Of a stretch of 9,352 nucleotides of DNA, positions 1-5,646 are shown one piece after another. Made by a program: the position numbers and the translations under genes. The notes under the pieces were generated by a model. The model ran no database searches, had not been told where the DNA came from, and saw nothing but the letters and a program-made list of their open reading frames with translations. Position 1 is the first letter of the stretch. The number at the start of each line of letters is the position of its first letter. This DNA is from Clostridia bacterium (GTDB taxonomy: Bacteria; Bacillota; Clostridia; Christensenellales; Borkfalkiaceae). Location of the stretch: contig JAIDOO010000393.1 in assembly GCA_029063275.1 (NCBI GenBank), positions 1 to 9,352 of the forward strand. The letters are read 5' to 3'.

Positions 1-3
1 ACC

Positions 4-33
4 TATAATATAGTGAATTCTAAAAGAAGGTGA
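4..33 (+). promoter_or_regulatory. Partial promoter (-10 box) and strong ribosome binding site of the antiporter gene
   Basis: TATAAT at 4-9 is a perfect -10 hexamer; any -35 box would lie before the window. A start about seven bases downstream would give a leader of roughly 20 nt. The ribosome binding site AGAAGGTGA (25-33) is a long match to the anti-Shine-Dalgarno sequence and sits 4 nt before the ATG at 38. The promoter call rests on the -10 box alone. Confidence 0.5.
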
Positions 34-37
34 TTTT

Positions 38-1423
38 ATGTTTGACGGAAATTCGGCTATCGGATTTTGCATTGTGCTTGCAATAATCCTGTTTGCCACA
101 AAGCTTTTGGGACTTTTATTCAGAAAAATAGGTCTGCCGCAGGTACTCGGTTACATAATAGCGGGTATTATTATCGGACCCGCGCTGTTCGGCGATTTGC
201 TCGGAACGCACGGTTTTGCGCTTATCGGGTTCGAGGGCGGGGACTATTGGTGTCTTTTGTCTCTTCCCGAAGGAAGCACGGTTCTTTCCATTTTCTCGAA
301 AATCGGCGTGCTTTTCCTTATGTTTTCAACCGGTCTCGAAACAAATATCAAAGAGCTTAAATCGGCGGGTCTTGCTTCGACCATGCTTGCTTGCGCCGGC
401 GTAGCCGTGCCTATGGTGCTGGGCATTTTAATAGCTTTGCCTTTCAGCGAAATAGGACTCGGCGTTACAAACATTTATAACTGTATATTCATCGGCGCGA
501 TACTCACCGCGACTTCGGTTGCCATAACGGTTTCGGTTTTAAAGGAACTTGGCAAAATCAACAGTAAGCTCGGCACCACTATAGTTTCCGCCGCAATAAT
601 CGACGACGTTATCGGTATCGTGGTTTTATCGGTAATCACGGGTATCGCAAAGTCGGGCGGAGCGGAAAATCTCACCGGCTTCGAATGGTTCAAAGCGCAG
701 TGGTGGGGCACGATAATAATGATTATCGCGTTCTTTGCGGTGGGCATAGGTCTGGGCTTCGGCGTATCTAAGCTTTTCCGCTGGCTTGAAAAAAAGTGGC
801 CCAACACTCATAGACTTCCCGTGTTCTCGATAGTGGTTTGCTTTTTGTATTCGTGGGCGGCGGAAGAAATTTTCGGCGTTGCCGATATAACCGGCGCGTT
901 CCTTGCGGGCATAATTTTGTCCACGGCGCACCGTTCGAGCACTTATACGGATAAAAAGGTGGAAGTAAACACCTATACGATTTTCGCCCCTGTGTTCTTT
1001 GCCAACATAGGTATTTCAAGTATTCATTTTACCGGTATGAGCGGTATGCTTATTCTGTTTGCGGTCTGCGCCGTTCTTCTGGGACTTATCGGAAAAATCG
1101 TCGGTTGCGGTGCGGTTGCAAAATGCTTCAAATACAGCTGGCGCGAGAGCGCGATTGCGGGCGTGGGAATGATGGCGCGCGGCGAGGTTGCGCTTATAGT
1201 TACAGGTAAGGCGGTGGAAGCGGGAATGCCCGAAGAATTCGTTATTATGACGGTGCTTCTGATTTTGGTATCTTCCATACTCACCCCCATACTTTTAAAG
1301 GTTTTGTACGGCAAGGATAAAAACGGTTTGCCTCCTGCGGGCGGCGGCGGTTCGACAGAGCCCGAAGCTGTCGCTTTGGAAGGAGGAACTCAGGAAATTC
1401 AACCCGTTCAGACTACCGAATAA
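38..1423 (+). CDS. CPA2-family cation:proton antiporter (Kef/NapA-like membrane protein)
   Basis: A 461-residue, very hydrophobic protein with about 12-13 predicted membrane segments between residues 7 and 424, fitting a Na+(or K+)/H+ exchanger of the monovalent cation:proton antiporter-2 family. Family landmarks: the GxPxVLGYIIAGIIIGP-type first repeat (residues 32-48), the ATS motif at 158-160 in the fourth to fifth helix region, the paired aspartates D189-D190 in the ion-binding helix, and the RGEVALI helix at 381-387. The two-aspartate signature is typical of electrogenic exchangers such as NapA. After residue 424 there is only a short Gly/Pro/Glu-rich tail, with no RCK/TrkA-N or USP domain, so it lacks the nucleotide-gated module of KefB/KefC. 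It likely acts in pH and sodium homeostasis; the ion cannot be told from sequence. It is monocistronic, with a terminator 7 nt after the stop. Confidence 0.88.
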   Translation: MFDGNSAIGFCIVLAIILFATKLLGLLFRKIGLPQVLGYIIAGIIIGPALFGDLLGTHGFALIGFEGGDYWCLLSLPEGSTVLSIFSKIGVLFLMFSTGLETNIKELKSAGLASTMLACAGVAVPMVLGILIALPFSEIGLGVTNIYNCIFIGAILTATSVAITVSVLKELGKINSKLGTTIVSAAIIDDVIGIVVLSVITGIAKSGGAENLTGFEWFKAQWWGTIIMIIAFFAVGIGLGFGVSKLFRWLEKKWPNTHRLPVFSIVVCFLYSWAAEEIFGVADITGAFLAGIILSTAHRSSTYTDKKVEVNTYTIFAPVFFANIGISSIHFTGMSGMLILFAVCAVLLGLIGKIVGCGAVAKCFKYSWRESAIAGVGMMARGEVALIVTGKAVEAGMPEEFVIMTVLLILVSSILTPILLKVLYGKDKNGLPPAGGGGSTEPEAVALEGGTQEIQPVQTTE

Positions 1424-1430
1424 TAAAATA

Positions 1431-1476
1431 AGCCGACCGCGCTTTAAATAGCGCGGTCGGCTGTGTTTTACCTTTT
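1431..1476. terminator. Bidirectional intrinsic terminator between convergent genes
   Basis: A perfect 12-bp GC-rich stem (1431-1442 with 1451-1462) with an 8-nt AT loop. On the + strand it is followed by GTGTTTTACCTTTT; on the - strand it is followed by TATTTTATTA. It lies 7 nt after the antiporter stop and 25 nt after the stop of the convergent small gene, so it probably ends both transcripts. Confidence 0.88.
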
Positions 1477-1487
1477 GCGTAAAGTTT

Positions 1488-1718
1488 TCAGTGGGACATA
1501 ATCCAGCCCTTGACGTCCTCGCGGGCGATAGGGGTTATATTTTCAACGGGGTATTTTGACTGTGCGCCGCCGTAGGTGTAAATAAAATATCTGCCGTCCG
1601 AGGTTATGTAAAGAGTTTCTTCGTATCCGTCGGGATCGCCGGGGACTCCGTATGTAAACTTTTTATCCGCCGTAGAATTTGCGGTATCGTAGTTAATTCC
1701 GTTTATTTCTTTGCTCAT
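1488..1718 (-). CDS. Small uncharacterised protein, 76 residues
   Basis: I do not recognise this family. The protein is soluble-looking, with no signal peptide or membrane segment. It is rich in Tyr, Gly, Asp and Thr, with a probable beta-strand core around residues 36-52 (LYITSDGRYFIYTYGGAQSK in the middle of the chain) followed by a short helix-like end, DVKGWIMSH. The pattern suggests one compact beta-rich domain, possibly a binding or adaptor module, but this is inference. It is probably a real gene: the start has an AGGGGG ribosome binding site 5 nt upstream, a near-consensus promoter lies about 40 nt before the ATG, and a strong terminator follows the stop. It is transcribed alone, convergent to the antiporter and divergent from ylxM. 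Confidence 0.78.
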   Translation of the reverse strand: MSKEINGINYDTANSTADKKFTYGVPGDPDGYEETLYITSDGRYFIYTYGGAQSKYPVENITPIAREDVKGWIMSH

Positions 1719-1729
1719 GTTTGCCCCCT

Positions 1730-1750
1730 GACGGCATTAAAACCGCCGTC
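1730..1750 (-). promoter_or_regulatory. Small hairpin in the leader of the 76-residue protein gene
   Basis: GACGGC (1730-1735) and GCCGTC (1745-1750) form a 6-bp stem with a 9-nt loop. It falls at the predicted 5' end of the mRNA and stops just before the AGGGGG ribosome binding site. It could stabilise the transcript or affect start access; a short stem like this may also be chance. Confidence 0.35.
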
Positions 1751-1759
1751 TATGCGTGC

Positions 1760-1788
1760 ATTTTAACATTTGGATATTTTTATGTCAA
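1760..1788 (-). promoter_or_regulatory. Sigma-A-type promoter for the 76-residue protein gene
   Basis: Read on the - strand: TTGACA (1788-1783), exactly 17 nt, then TAAAAT (1765-1760). The -35 is perfect and the -10 has one mismatch to TATAAT. Predicted transcription start is near 1753, giving a leader of about 35 nt to the ATG at 1718. Confidence 0.75.
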
Positions 1789-1880
1789 TTTATTAAGGCG
1801 TCGGCAAAAACAGACGCGATTGTTAGTAAAAAATAAATTTTTATGTTAATATTTAACACTAATCCGACAAGTAAAATTGC

Positions 1881-1909
1881 TTGACAAGCCGTACTCGCGG
1901 TGGTATTAT
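1881..1909 (+). promoter_or_regulatory. Sigma-A-type promoter of the ylxM-ffh operon
   Basis: TTGACA (1881-1886), a 17-nt spacer, then TATTAT (1904-1909). Predicted start is near 1916, giving a leader of only about 20 nt to the ylxM ATG. This fits constitutive expression of a housekeeping operon. An AT-rich stretch with a 15-bp dyad (1844-1858) lies upstream. Confidence 0.78.
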
Positions 1910-1937
1910 ACTGTAAAGTACAAGGGCTTGACAGGAA

Positions 1938-2279
1938 ATGGACAAATTTTCTTTTATATCACTCTGGGACGTTTACGGCGGTCTTCTGACGGCGGTTCAG
2001 CGGGATATTACCGATTTATATTTCAATAAAGATTTAACCGTTTCCGAGATTGCGGAACAAAAGCAAATTTCGCGCCAAGCCGTATCGGACTGCCTTAAAA
2101 GCTGTAAAAAACAGCTTGAAGAGTACGAAGAAAAGCTTCACGCCGTAAAAAAGCTTAAAGAAATTTCTTCGGAAATTTCTTCGACGCTTACAAAAGCGGG
2201 CGTCTGGGCGGAAGAATTCAAAACCGCTCACCCCGAATTTACAGAAGAGATTTTAAAACTTCAAAATATTTTAAATTGA
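1938..2279 (+). CDS. ylxM: YlxM/p13-like helix-turn-helix protein (UPF0122)
   Basis: A 113-residue protein of the YlxM family, small helix-turn-helix proteins encoded directly before ffh in many Bacillota and thought to act with the signal recognition particle or its expression. The N-terminal half resembles sigma-70 region 4: an LLTAVQRDITDLYF segment (16-29), then LTVSEIAEQKQISRQAVSDC (33-52), with the recognition helix around 46-55. The C-terminal half (57-113) is charged and helical, probably a coiled coil. The length is normal for the family. The ATG at 1938 is the only reasonable start. Its ribosome binding site is unusual: AAGGG (1922-1926) is 11 nt away and AGGAA (1933-1937) touches the start codon, suggesting modest translation. 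Its position, 84 nt before ffh under one promoter, supports the assignment. Confidence 0.9.
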   Translation: MDKFSFISLWDVYGGLLTAVQRDITDLYFNKDLTVSEIAEQKQISRQAVSDCLKSCKKQLEEYEEKLHAVKKLKEISSEISSTLTKAGVWAEEFKTAHPEFTEEILKLQNILN

Positions 2280-2335
2280 ATTTTTAAAAATTAAGGACGG
2301 AAAACGCAAGCGCGGATTTATTTTGCGCGTTAAGG

Positions 2336-2358
2336 TTTTCGCTCCGCAGCGAAAGGAG
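2336..2358 (+). promoter_or_regulatory. Hairpin overlapping the ffh ribosome binding site
   Basis: TTTCGCT (2337-2343) pairs perfectly with AGCGAAA (2348-2354) around a CCGC loop, with a possible extra U-G pair. The 3' arm runs into the AAAGGAG ribosome binding site (2352-2358), 5 nt before the ffh ATG at 2364. The pairing hides the first three A residues of the site but leaves GGAG mostly free. It could tune ffh translation relative to ylxM. Confidence 0.45.
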
Positions 2359-2363
2359 ACGTT

Positions 2364-3674
2364 ATGGGCGCATTTGCATCGTTATCCGAAAGATTAAATC
2401 ATATATTTTCAAAACTTACAAAGCGCGGCAGACTTACCGAGCTTGAGATAAAGACCGCCATGCGCGAGGTGCGCGTAGCGCTTTTGGAAGCTGACGTAAA
2501 CATTCAGGTGGCAAAAAAATTCTGCGCCGACGTATCCGAAAAGGCTGTCGGACAGGAAATATTGAAGAGCCTGAACCCTGCCCAGCAGGTAATAAAAATC
2601 GTCAACGAAGAGCTGATAGCCCTGATGGGCTCGGCTAACCAGAAGCTGAACGTTTCCCCCAAGCCCCCTACGGTCATAATGATGTGCGGACTTCAGGGCG
2701 CGGGCAAGACGACTATGTGCGGAAAGCTTGCGGTTAACCTGAAAAAGAACGGCAAAAAGCCCCTTTTGGTGGCGGGCGATATTTACCGTCCTGCGGCTAT
2801 TAACCAGCTTAAAGTCGTCGGCAAAAACGCGGGCGCCGAGGTGTTTGAAAAGGGCACGCAGGACCCCGTTAAAACCACGAAGCAGGCGGTTGAACACGCC
2901 AAATCTATGGGCTTTGATACCGTCGTTATAGACACGGCGGGCAGACTTGAAATAGACGAAGCTTTGATGCAGGAGCTTGAAAATATCGTCAAAGCCGTCG
3001 ACGTAACCGAAATTCTTCTGACTGTTGACAGTATGATGGGTCAGGTTGCGGTAAACGTTGCCAAGACCTTTAACGAGCGTCTTGAAATCACGGGCATAAT
3101 TTTAACCAAGCTCGACGGCGATACGCGCGGCGGCGCCTGTCTTTCGATAAAGGCGGTTACGGGCAAGCCCGTCAAATTTATCGGCGTGGGCGAAAAACTG
3201 ACCGACTTAGAGCCCTTTTATCCCGACAGAATGGCGTCGAGAATACTGGGCATGGGCGACGTGCTGACTCTGATAGAAAAAGCGCAGGAAGCGGTATCCG
3301 AAGAGCAAGCCAAAGTTATGCAGAAGAAGATGCTCGAAAACACCTTCACTCTGGAAGATTATCTGACCCAGTTTGAAAGTATGAAAAAGATGGGCGGCGC
3401 GCAGGCTTTGCTTGCAATGATGCCTGGTATGGGCGGAAAGGTCAAAGCCGAGGACATTGACGAAAGCAGGATAGAGCGCACAAAGGCGATTATTCTTTCT
3501 ATGACCAAGCGCGAGAGGAACGAGCCCTCAATTATAAACAGCTCGCGCAAAAAGAGAATAGCTGCGGGAAGCGGTACTTCCGTTCAGGAAGTAAACCAGC
3601 TTTTAAAGCAGTTCGAGCAGACTAAACAGCTTATGAAGCAGTTTAAGAGCGGCAAACGCAGACTTCCTTTCTAA
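2364..3674 (+). CDS. ffh: Signal recognition particle GTPase Ffh (SRP54)
   Basis: A 436-residue protein, close to the usual length. Ffh binds 4.5S/SRP RNA, recognises signal sequences on nascent chains and, through GTP-dependent pairing with FtsY, delivers ribosomes to the membrane translocon. Domains: N helical bundle (about 1-90), G domain (about 95-300) and methionine-rich M domain (about 310-436). GTPase motifs visible: P-loop GLQGAGKTT (109-117), DTAGR (190-194), TKLDGD (248-253) and the GMGD closing motif (296-299). In the M domain, MMPGMGG marks the flexible finger loop and SSRKKRIAAGSGTS is the RNA-binding helix. The chain ends in a short basic tail. The ATG at 2364 follows AAAGGAG with good spacing. 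It shares the ylxM promoter. Its TAA stop is also the first codon of a structured element in the following spacer. Confidence 0.97.
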   Translation: MGAFASLSERLNHIFSKLTKRGRLTELEIKTAMREVRVALLEADVNIQVAKKFCADVSEKAVGQEILKSLNPAQQVIKIVNEELIALMGSANQKLNVSPKPPTVIMMCGLQGAGKTTMCGKLAVNLKKNGKKPLLVAGDIYRPAAINQLKVVGKNAGAEVFEKGTQDPVKTTKQAVEHAKSMGFDTVVIDTAGRLEIDEALMQELENIVKAVDVTEILLTVDSMMGQVAVNVAKTFNERLEITGIILTKLDGDTRGGACLSIKAVTGKPVKFIGVGEKLTDLEPFYPDRMASRILGMGDVLTLIEKAQEAVSEEQAKVMQKKMLENTFTLEDYLTQFESMKKMGGAQALLAMMPGMGGKVKAEDIDESRIERTKAIILSMTKRERNEPSIINSSRKKRIAAGSGTSVQEVNQLLKQFEQTKQLMKQFKSGKRRLPF

Positions 3675-3794
3675 AACCGCATATCTGCGTCGCAATACTT
3701 AGTCAATCTTACGTTTTGTTTGGTCGTGTACGCAAAAGTACACTCCCTGCAACAAATCCGTGATTTCCCCGTCTTGCCCGCATCTTTGCGGTTT
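3672..3794 (+). repeat. 121-bp structured element with imperfect terminal inverted repeats in the ffh-rpsP spacer
   Basis: The left end (3674-3689) and right end (3779-3794) are inverted copies matching at 13 of 16 positions, each reading AAACCGCA then four variable bases then TGCG. Each end can also fold locally (CGCA-4 nt-TGCG on the left; CCGCA-4 nt-TGCGG on the right). Inside lie a perfect 6-bp hairpin, GTGTAC/GTACAC (3726-3743), an imperfect one at 3691-3713, and AAATC/GATTT (3754-3766). The left end coincides with the ffh stop codon. No open reading frame is present. It could be a MITE-like or REP-like intergenic repeat, or a structured RNA between ffh and rpsP. I see no T-tract strong enough to call it a terminator. 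Its first 42 nt recur in altered form after khpA. Confidence 0.5.
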
Positions 3795-3853
3795 GGCTAA
3801 ATCAAACAGATAAAAAACAAATAAAAAAATTTTTATATATAGGAGTAACTTTT

Positions 3854-4150
3854 ATGGCAGTAAAAATGAGACTTACGAGAATGGGCGACAAGAAGAGCCC
3901 TTTCTACCGCGTAGTGGTTATCGATTCGCGCAAGGCGCAGTCGGGAGAGTACATCGACAAAATCGGTTACGTCGATCCCCTTAAAAACCCCGCTGAAATC
4001 AATATCGACGTTGAAAAGGCAAAGTCCTGGCTTGCAAAGGGCGTTCAGCCTACCGAAACGGTAAAGAGCTATCTCGTAAAAGTCGGCGCTATGGAGAAGA
4101 GCAAAAAGCTTTCGGCTCCCAAGACCAACGACAAGAAAAAGAAGGACTGA
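3854..4150 (+). CDS. rpsP: 30S ribosomal protein bS16
   Basis: A 98-residue protein with the whole conserved bS16 core: [20 protein letters not shown] near the start (5-24), the [14 protein letters not shown] segment (30-43) and the [15 protein letters not shown] segment that ends the fold (59-74). bS16 binds 16S rRNA early in 30S assembly. The tail (about 78-98) is lysine-rich and probably disordered, slightly longer than the shortest family members. The ATG follows AGGAG (3841-3845) with 8 nt spacing, in a very AT-rich stretch that should be unstructured and favour strong translation. khpA starts 6 nt after the stop. I could not find a clear promoter in the 179-nt spacer, so transcription may come from the ylxM promoter. 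Confidence 0.97.
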   Translation: MAVKMRLTRMGDKKSPFYRVVVIDSRKAQSGEYIDKIGYVDPLKNPAEINIDVEKAKSWLAKGVQPTETVKSYLVKVGAMEKSKKLSAPKTNDKKKKD

Positions 4151-4156
4151 TTTTAA

Positions 4157-4402
4157 ATGGATAAAATAGAAAAACTGGTCAAATTCGTGGTTGAACAATT
4201 CGCCGAGTACAAGGATAAAATCGAGTACAAGACGGAAGAAAAGGAAACCGCGATAGAAATTACCGTGCTTTTGGAAGAGGCGGATATGGGCAAGGTCATC
4301 GGCAAGCAGGGCAAAATCGCCAAGGCTTTAAGGACGCTTGTCAAGGCTTCGACCCCCCGCGAGAGCAAGAAGTATTTAATCGAAATCAAAGAAAAAGCGT
4401 AA
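4157..4402 (+). CDS. khpA: KH-domain RNA-binding protein KhpA
   Basis: An 81-residue single KH-domain protein of the KhpA (YlqC) family, encoded between rpsP and rimM in many Bacillota. The KH signature GKVIGKQGKIAKALRTLV runs from residue 45 to 62, with the nucleic-acid-gripping GXXG loop at G49-K50-Q51-G52. In streptococci KhpA pairs with KhpB (Jag/EloR) as an RNA chaperone affecting cell elongation and division; that this copy does the same is inference from the family. The AAGGA ribosome binding site (4142-4146) lies inside the end of rpsP, 10 nt before the ATG, so translation is probably coupled to rpsP. A terminator-like hairpin follows directly, and its repeat-like sequence begins with this gene's TAA stop. 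Confidence 0.93.
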   Translation: MDKIEKLVKFVVEQFAEYKDKIEYKTEEKETAIEITVLLEEADMGKVIGKQGKIAKALRTLVKASTPRESKKYLIEIKEKA

Positions 4403-4441
4403 AACCGCGTAAAAGCCGCGCAATACTATGTCAGCATTGCG
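4400..4441 (+). repeat. Second, diverged copy of the sequence found at the ffh stop codon
   Basis: Aligned without gaps to 3672-3713, 30 of 42 positions match, including two identical 9-nt blocks, TAAAACCGC and CGCAATACT, at the same distance from each other. In both copies the first three bases are the stop codon of the upstream gene. Here the fold has become a GC-rich terminator-like stem, and the right-hand part of the ffh-side element is missing. Confidence 0.45.
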
Positions 4442-4449
4442 CGCTTTTT
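4411..4449 (+). terminator. Terminator-like hairpin between khpA and rimM
   Basis: CGCGCAATACT (4417-4427) pairs with AGCATTGCGCG (4433-4443), 10 of 11 positions paired, around a 5-nt loop, followed by C and TTTTT (4445-4449). AAAAG at 4411-4415 could extend the stem by pairing with CTTTT past a bulged C, which also gives it a T-tract on the opposite strand. It looks like an intrinsic terminator or attenuator inside the classical operon. Transcription of rimM and later genes then depends on read-through or on a promoter I could not identify in the next 28 nt. Confidence 0.62.
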
Positions 4450-4477
4450 CACTGTTTTGGATTATCGGAATTATAGA

Positions 4478-4975
4478 ATGAAAGAACCTCTAACCGTAGC
4501 CGTCGTTTTAAAACCTCAGGGAATACGCGGCGAGGTCAAAGTCAAGGCTTTGACCGATTCAGCCGAGGACTTAAAGGCGTTCAAAACCGTTTTTATAGAC
4601 GGGGCGGAATATCCTGTTTTGTCCGTACGCGCCCAGGGCGATATAGCCTATCTTACCTTAAAGGGAATAGCCGACAGAAACACTGCCGAGCTATTGCGCG
4701 GTAAGGACATCGTAATAAACCGCGAGGACGCGCCCGCCCTGCCCGAGGGCAGGTACTATATAGTTGACCTTATAGGCTGCCGTGTGGAAAACGAGCGCGG
4801 AGATTTTTTGGGCGAAGTTATAAGCGTAACCCCTGCGAAAACGGATATTTATACCCTTTCAAAGGACGGCAAAGAAATTACTTTTGCCGCCGCCGACGGC
4901 GTGATAAGCGACATTGACGTGGACGGCGCCAAAATTACCGTAAACGGCAAAAGGTTCAAGGAAGTATCCCTTTGA
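4478..4975 (+). CDS. rimM: Ribosome maturation factor RimM
   Basis: RimM assists assembly of the 30S head by binding uS19 and is commonly encoded beside trmD. The 165-residue protein has the N-terminal RimM barrel with KPQGIRGEVKV (residues 13-23) and a C-terminal PRC-barrel-like domain beginning near YYIVDLIGCRV. I chose ATG 4478 because MKEPLTVAVV aligns with the normal family start; a TTG 21 nt upstream is in frame but would add seven residues outside the fold. The ribosome binding site is weak (CGGAA, about 8 nt upstream). The gene lies just past a terminator-like hairpin, and the TGA stop overlaps the trmD start codon by 4 nt, so the two are translationally coupled. Confidence 0.93.
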   Translation: MKEPLTVAVVLKPQGIRGEVKVKALTDSAEDLKAFKTVFIDGAEYPVLSVRAQGDIAYLTLKGIADRNTAELLRGKDIVINREDAPALPEGRYYIVDLIGCRVENERGDFLGEVISVTPAKTDIYTLSKDGKEITFAAADGVISDIDVDGAKITVNGKRFKEVSL

Positions 4976-5646
4976 AGATAACCGTTTTGACCCTGTTCCC
5001 CGAAATGTTCGCACCCCTTTACGAGAGTATCATAGGGCGCGCGGTGGACGCGGGAAAACTTAATATCGAGGTTGTGAACATCCGCGACTTCGCCGAAAAC
5101 AAACACAAAAAGTGTGATGATTACCCCTTCGGCGGCGGTGCGGGAATGGTTATGATGCCCCAGCCGATAGGCTCGGCGGTAAACGCGGTTGACCCCGAAA
5201 GGAAGGCGCACCGCATATATATGTCGCCCAAGGGCGCAACCTTTACGCAGGACAAGGCGTTCGGACTTTTAAAGCACGAACACCTTATTTTGCTTTGCGG
5301 TCATTACGAGGGTGTGGACCAGCGTGCAATCGATTTGTATATGGACGAAGAGATTTCAATAGGCGATTACGTGTTAACGGGCGGCGAGCTCCCCGCTATG
5401 GTGGTGTGCGACTGCATAGCAAGATACGTCGACGGCGTAATTTCCGACGGCTCTCTCGCAGACGAAACCTTCGGCGAAAACGGTCTGGAATACCCCCAGT
5501 ACACGCGGCCCGCAATCTTTGAGGGGGTTGCCGTGCCCGGGGTCTTACTTTCGGGCAATCACGCCGAAATAGATAAGTGGCGTAAAAGACAGAGCGAAAA
5601 GCTCACCTTAGAACGCCGACCCGATTTAAAGGGAGGGAAAAAGTGA
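4972..5646 (+). CDS. trmD: tRNA (guanine-N1-)-methyltransferase TrmD
   Basis: TrmD transfers a methyl group from S-adenosylmethionine to N1 of G37 next to the anticodon, preventing +1 frameshifting. The 224-residue protein carries the SPOUT trefoil-knot motifs: LLCGHYEGVDQR (107-118) and the cofactor loop GDYVLTGGELPA (131-142), then YPQYTRP (174-180) and LLSGNHAEIDKWRKRQS (192-208). It is slightly shorter than usual at the C-terminus. The start is TTG: the strictly conserved MKITVLTLFPEMF begins there, and AAGGAAG (4958-4964) sits 7 nt upstream; the next ATG would cut off the first strand. In the loop that normally reads EDSF before the tRNA-binding segment, this protein reads DETF (164-167), so the usual catalytic Asp may be Glu165 or the neighbouring Asp164. 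rplS does not follow; rbgA overlaps the stop by 4 nt. Confidence 0.95.
   Translation: MKITVLTLFPEMFAPLYESIIGRAVDAGKLNIEVVNIRDFAENKHKKCDDYPFGGGAGMVMMPQPIGSAVNAVDPERKAHRIYMSPKGATFTQDKAFGLLKHEHLILLCGHYEGVDQRAIDLYMDEEISIGDYVLTGGELPAMVVCDCIARYVDGVISDGSLADETFGENGLEYPQYTRPAIFEGVAVPGVLLSGNHAEIDKWRKRQSEKLTLERRPDLKGGKK

Noticed and set aside
1928..1956. Second TTGACA just before the ylxM start
   Set aside because: The matching -10 position reads CTTTTA inside the gene, a poor hexamer, and transcription from it would miss the start codon.
2409..2897. Long open frames antisense to ffh and other core genes
   Set aside because: They lie opposite strongly conserved coding sequence, have no ribosome binding sites, and encode low-complexity chains typical of shadow frames.
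3786..3840. Possible rpsP promoter in the AT-rich end of the ffh-rpsP spacer
   Set aside because: TATATA-like strings exist, but the positions 16-18 nt upstream give -35 hexamers with at most four of six matches paired with poor -10 boxes.
4457..4477. TTG start for rimM, seven codons upstream
   Set aside because: No ribosome binding site before it, since it sits just after the hairpin T-tract, and the added residues lie outside the conserved RimM fold. ATG 4478 fits the family.
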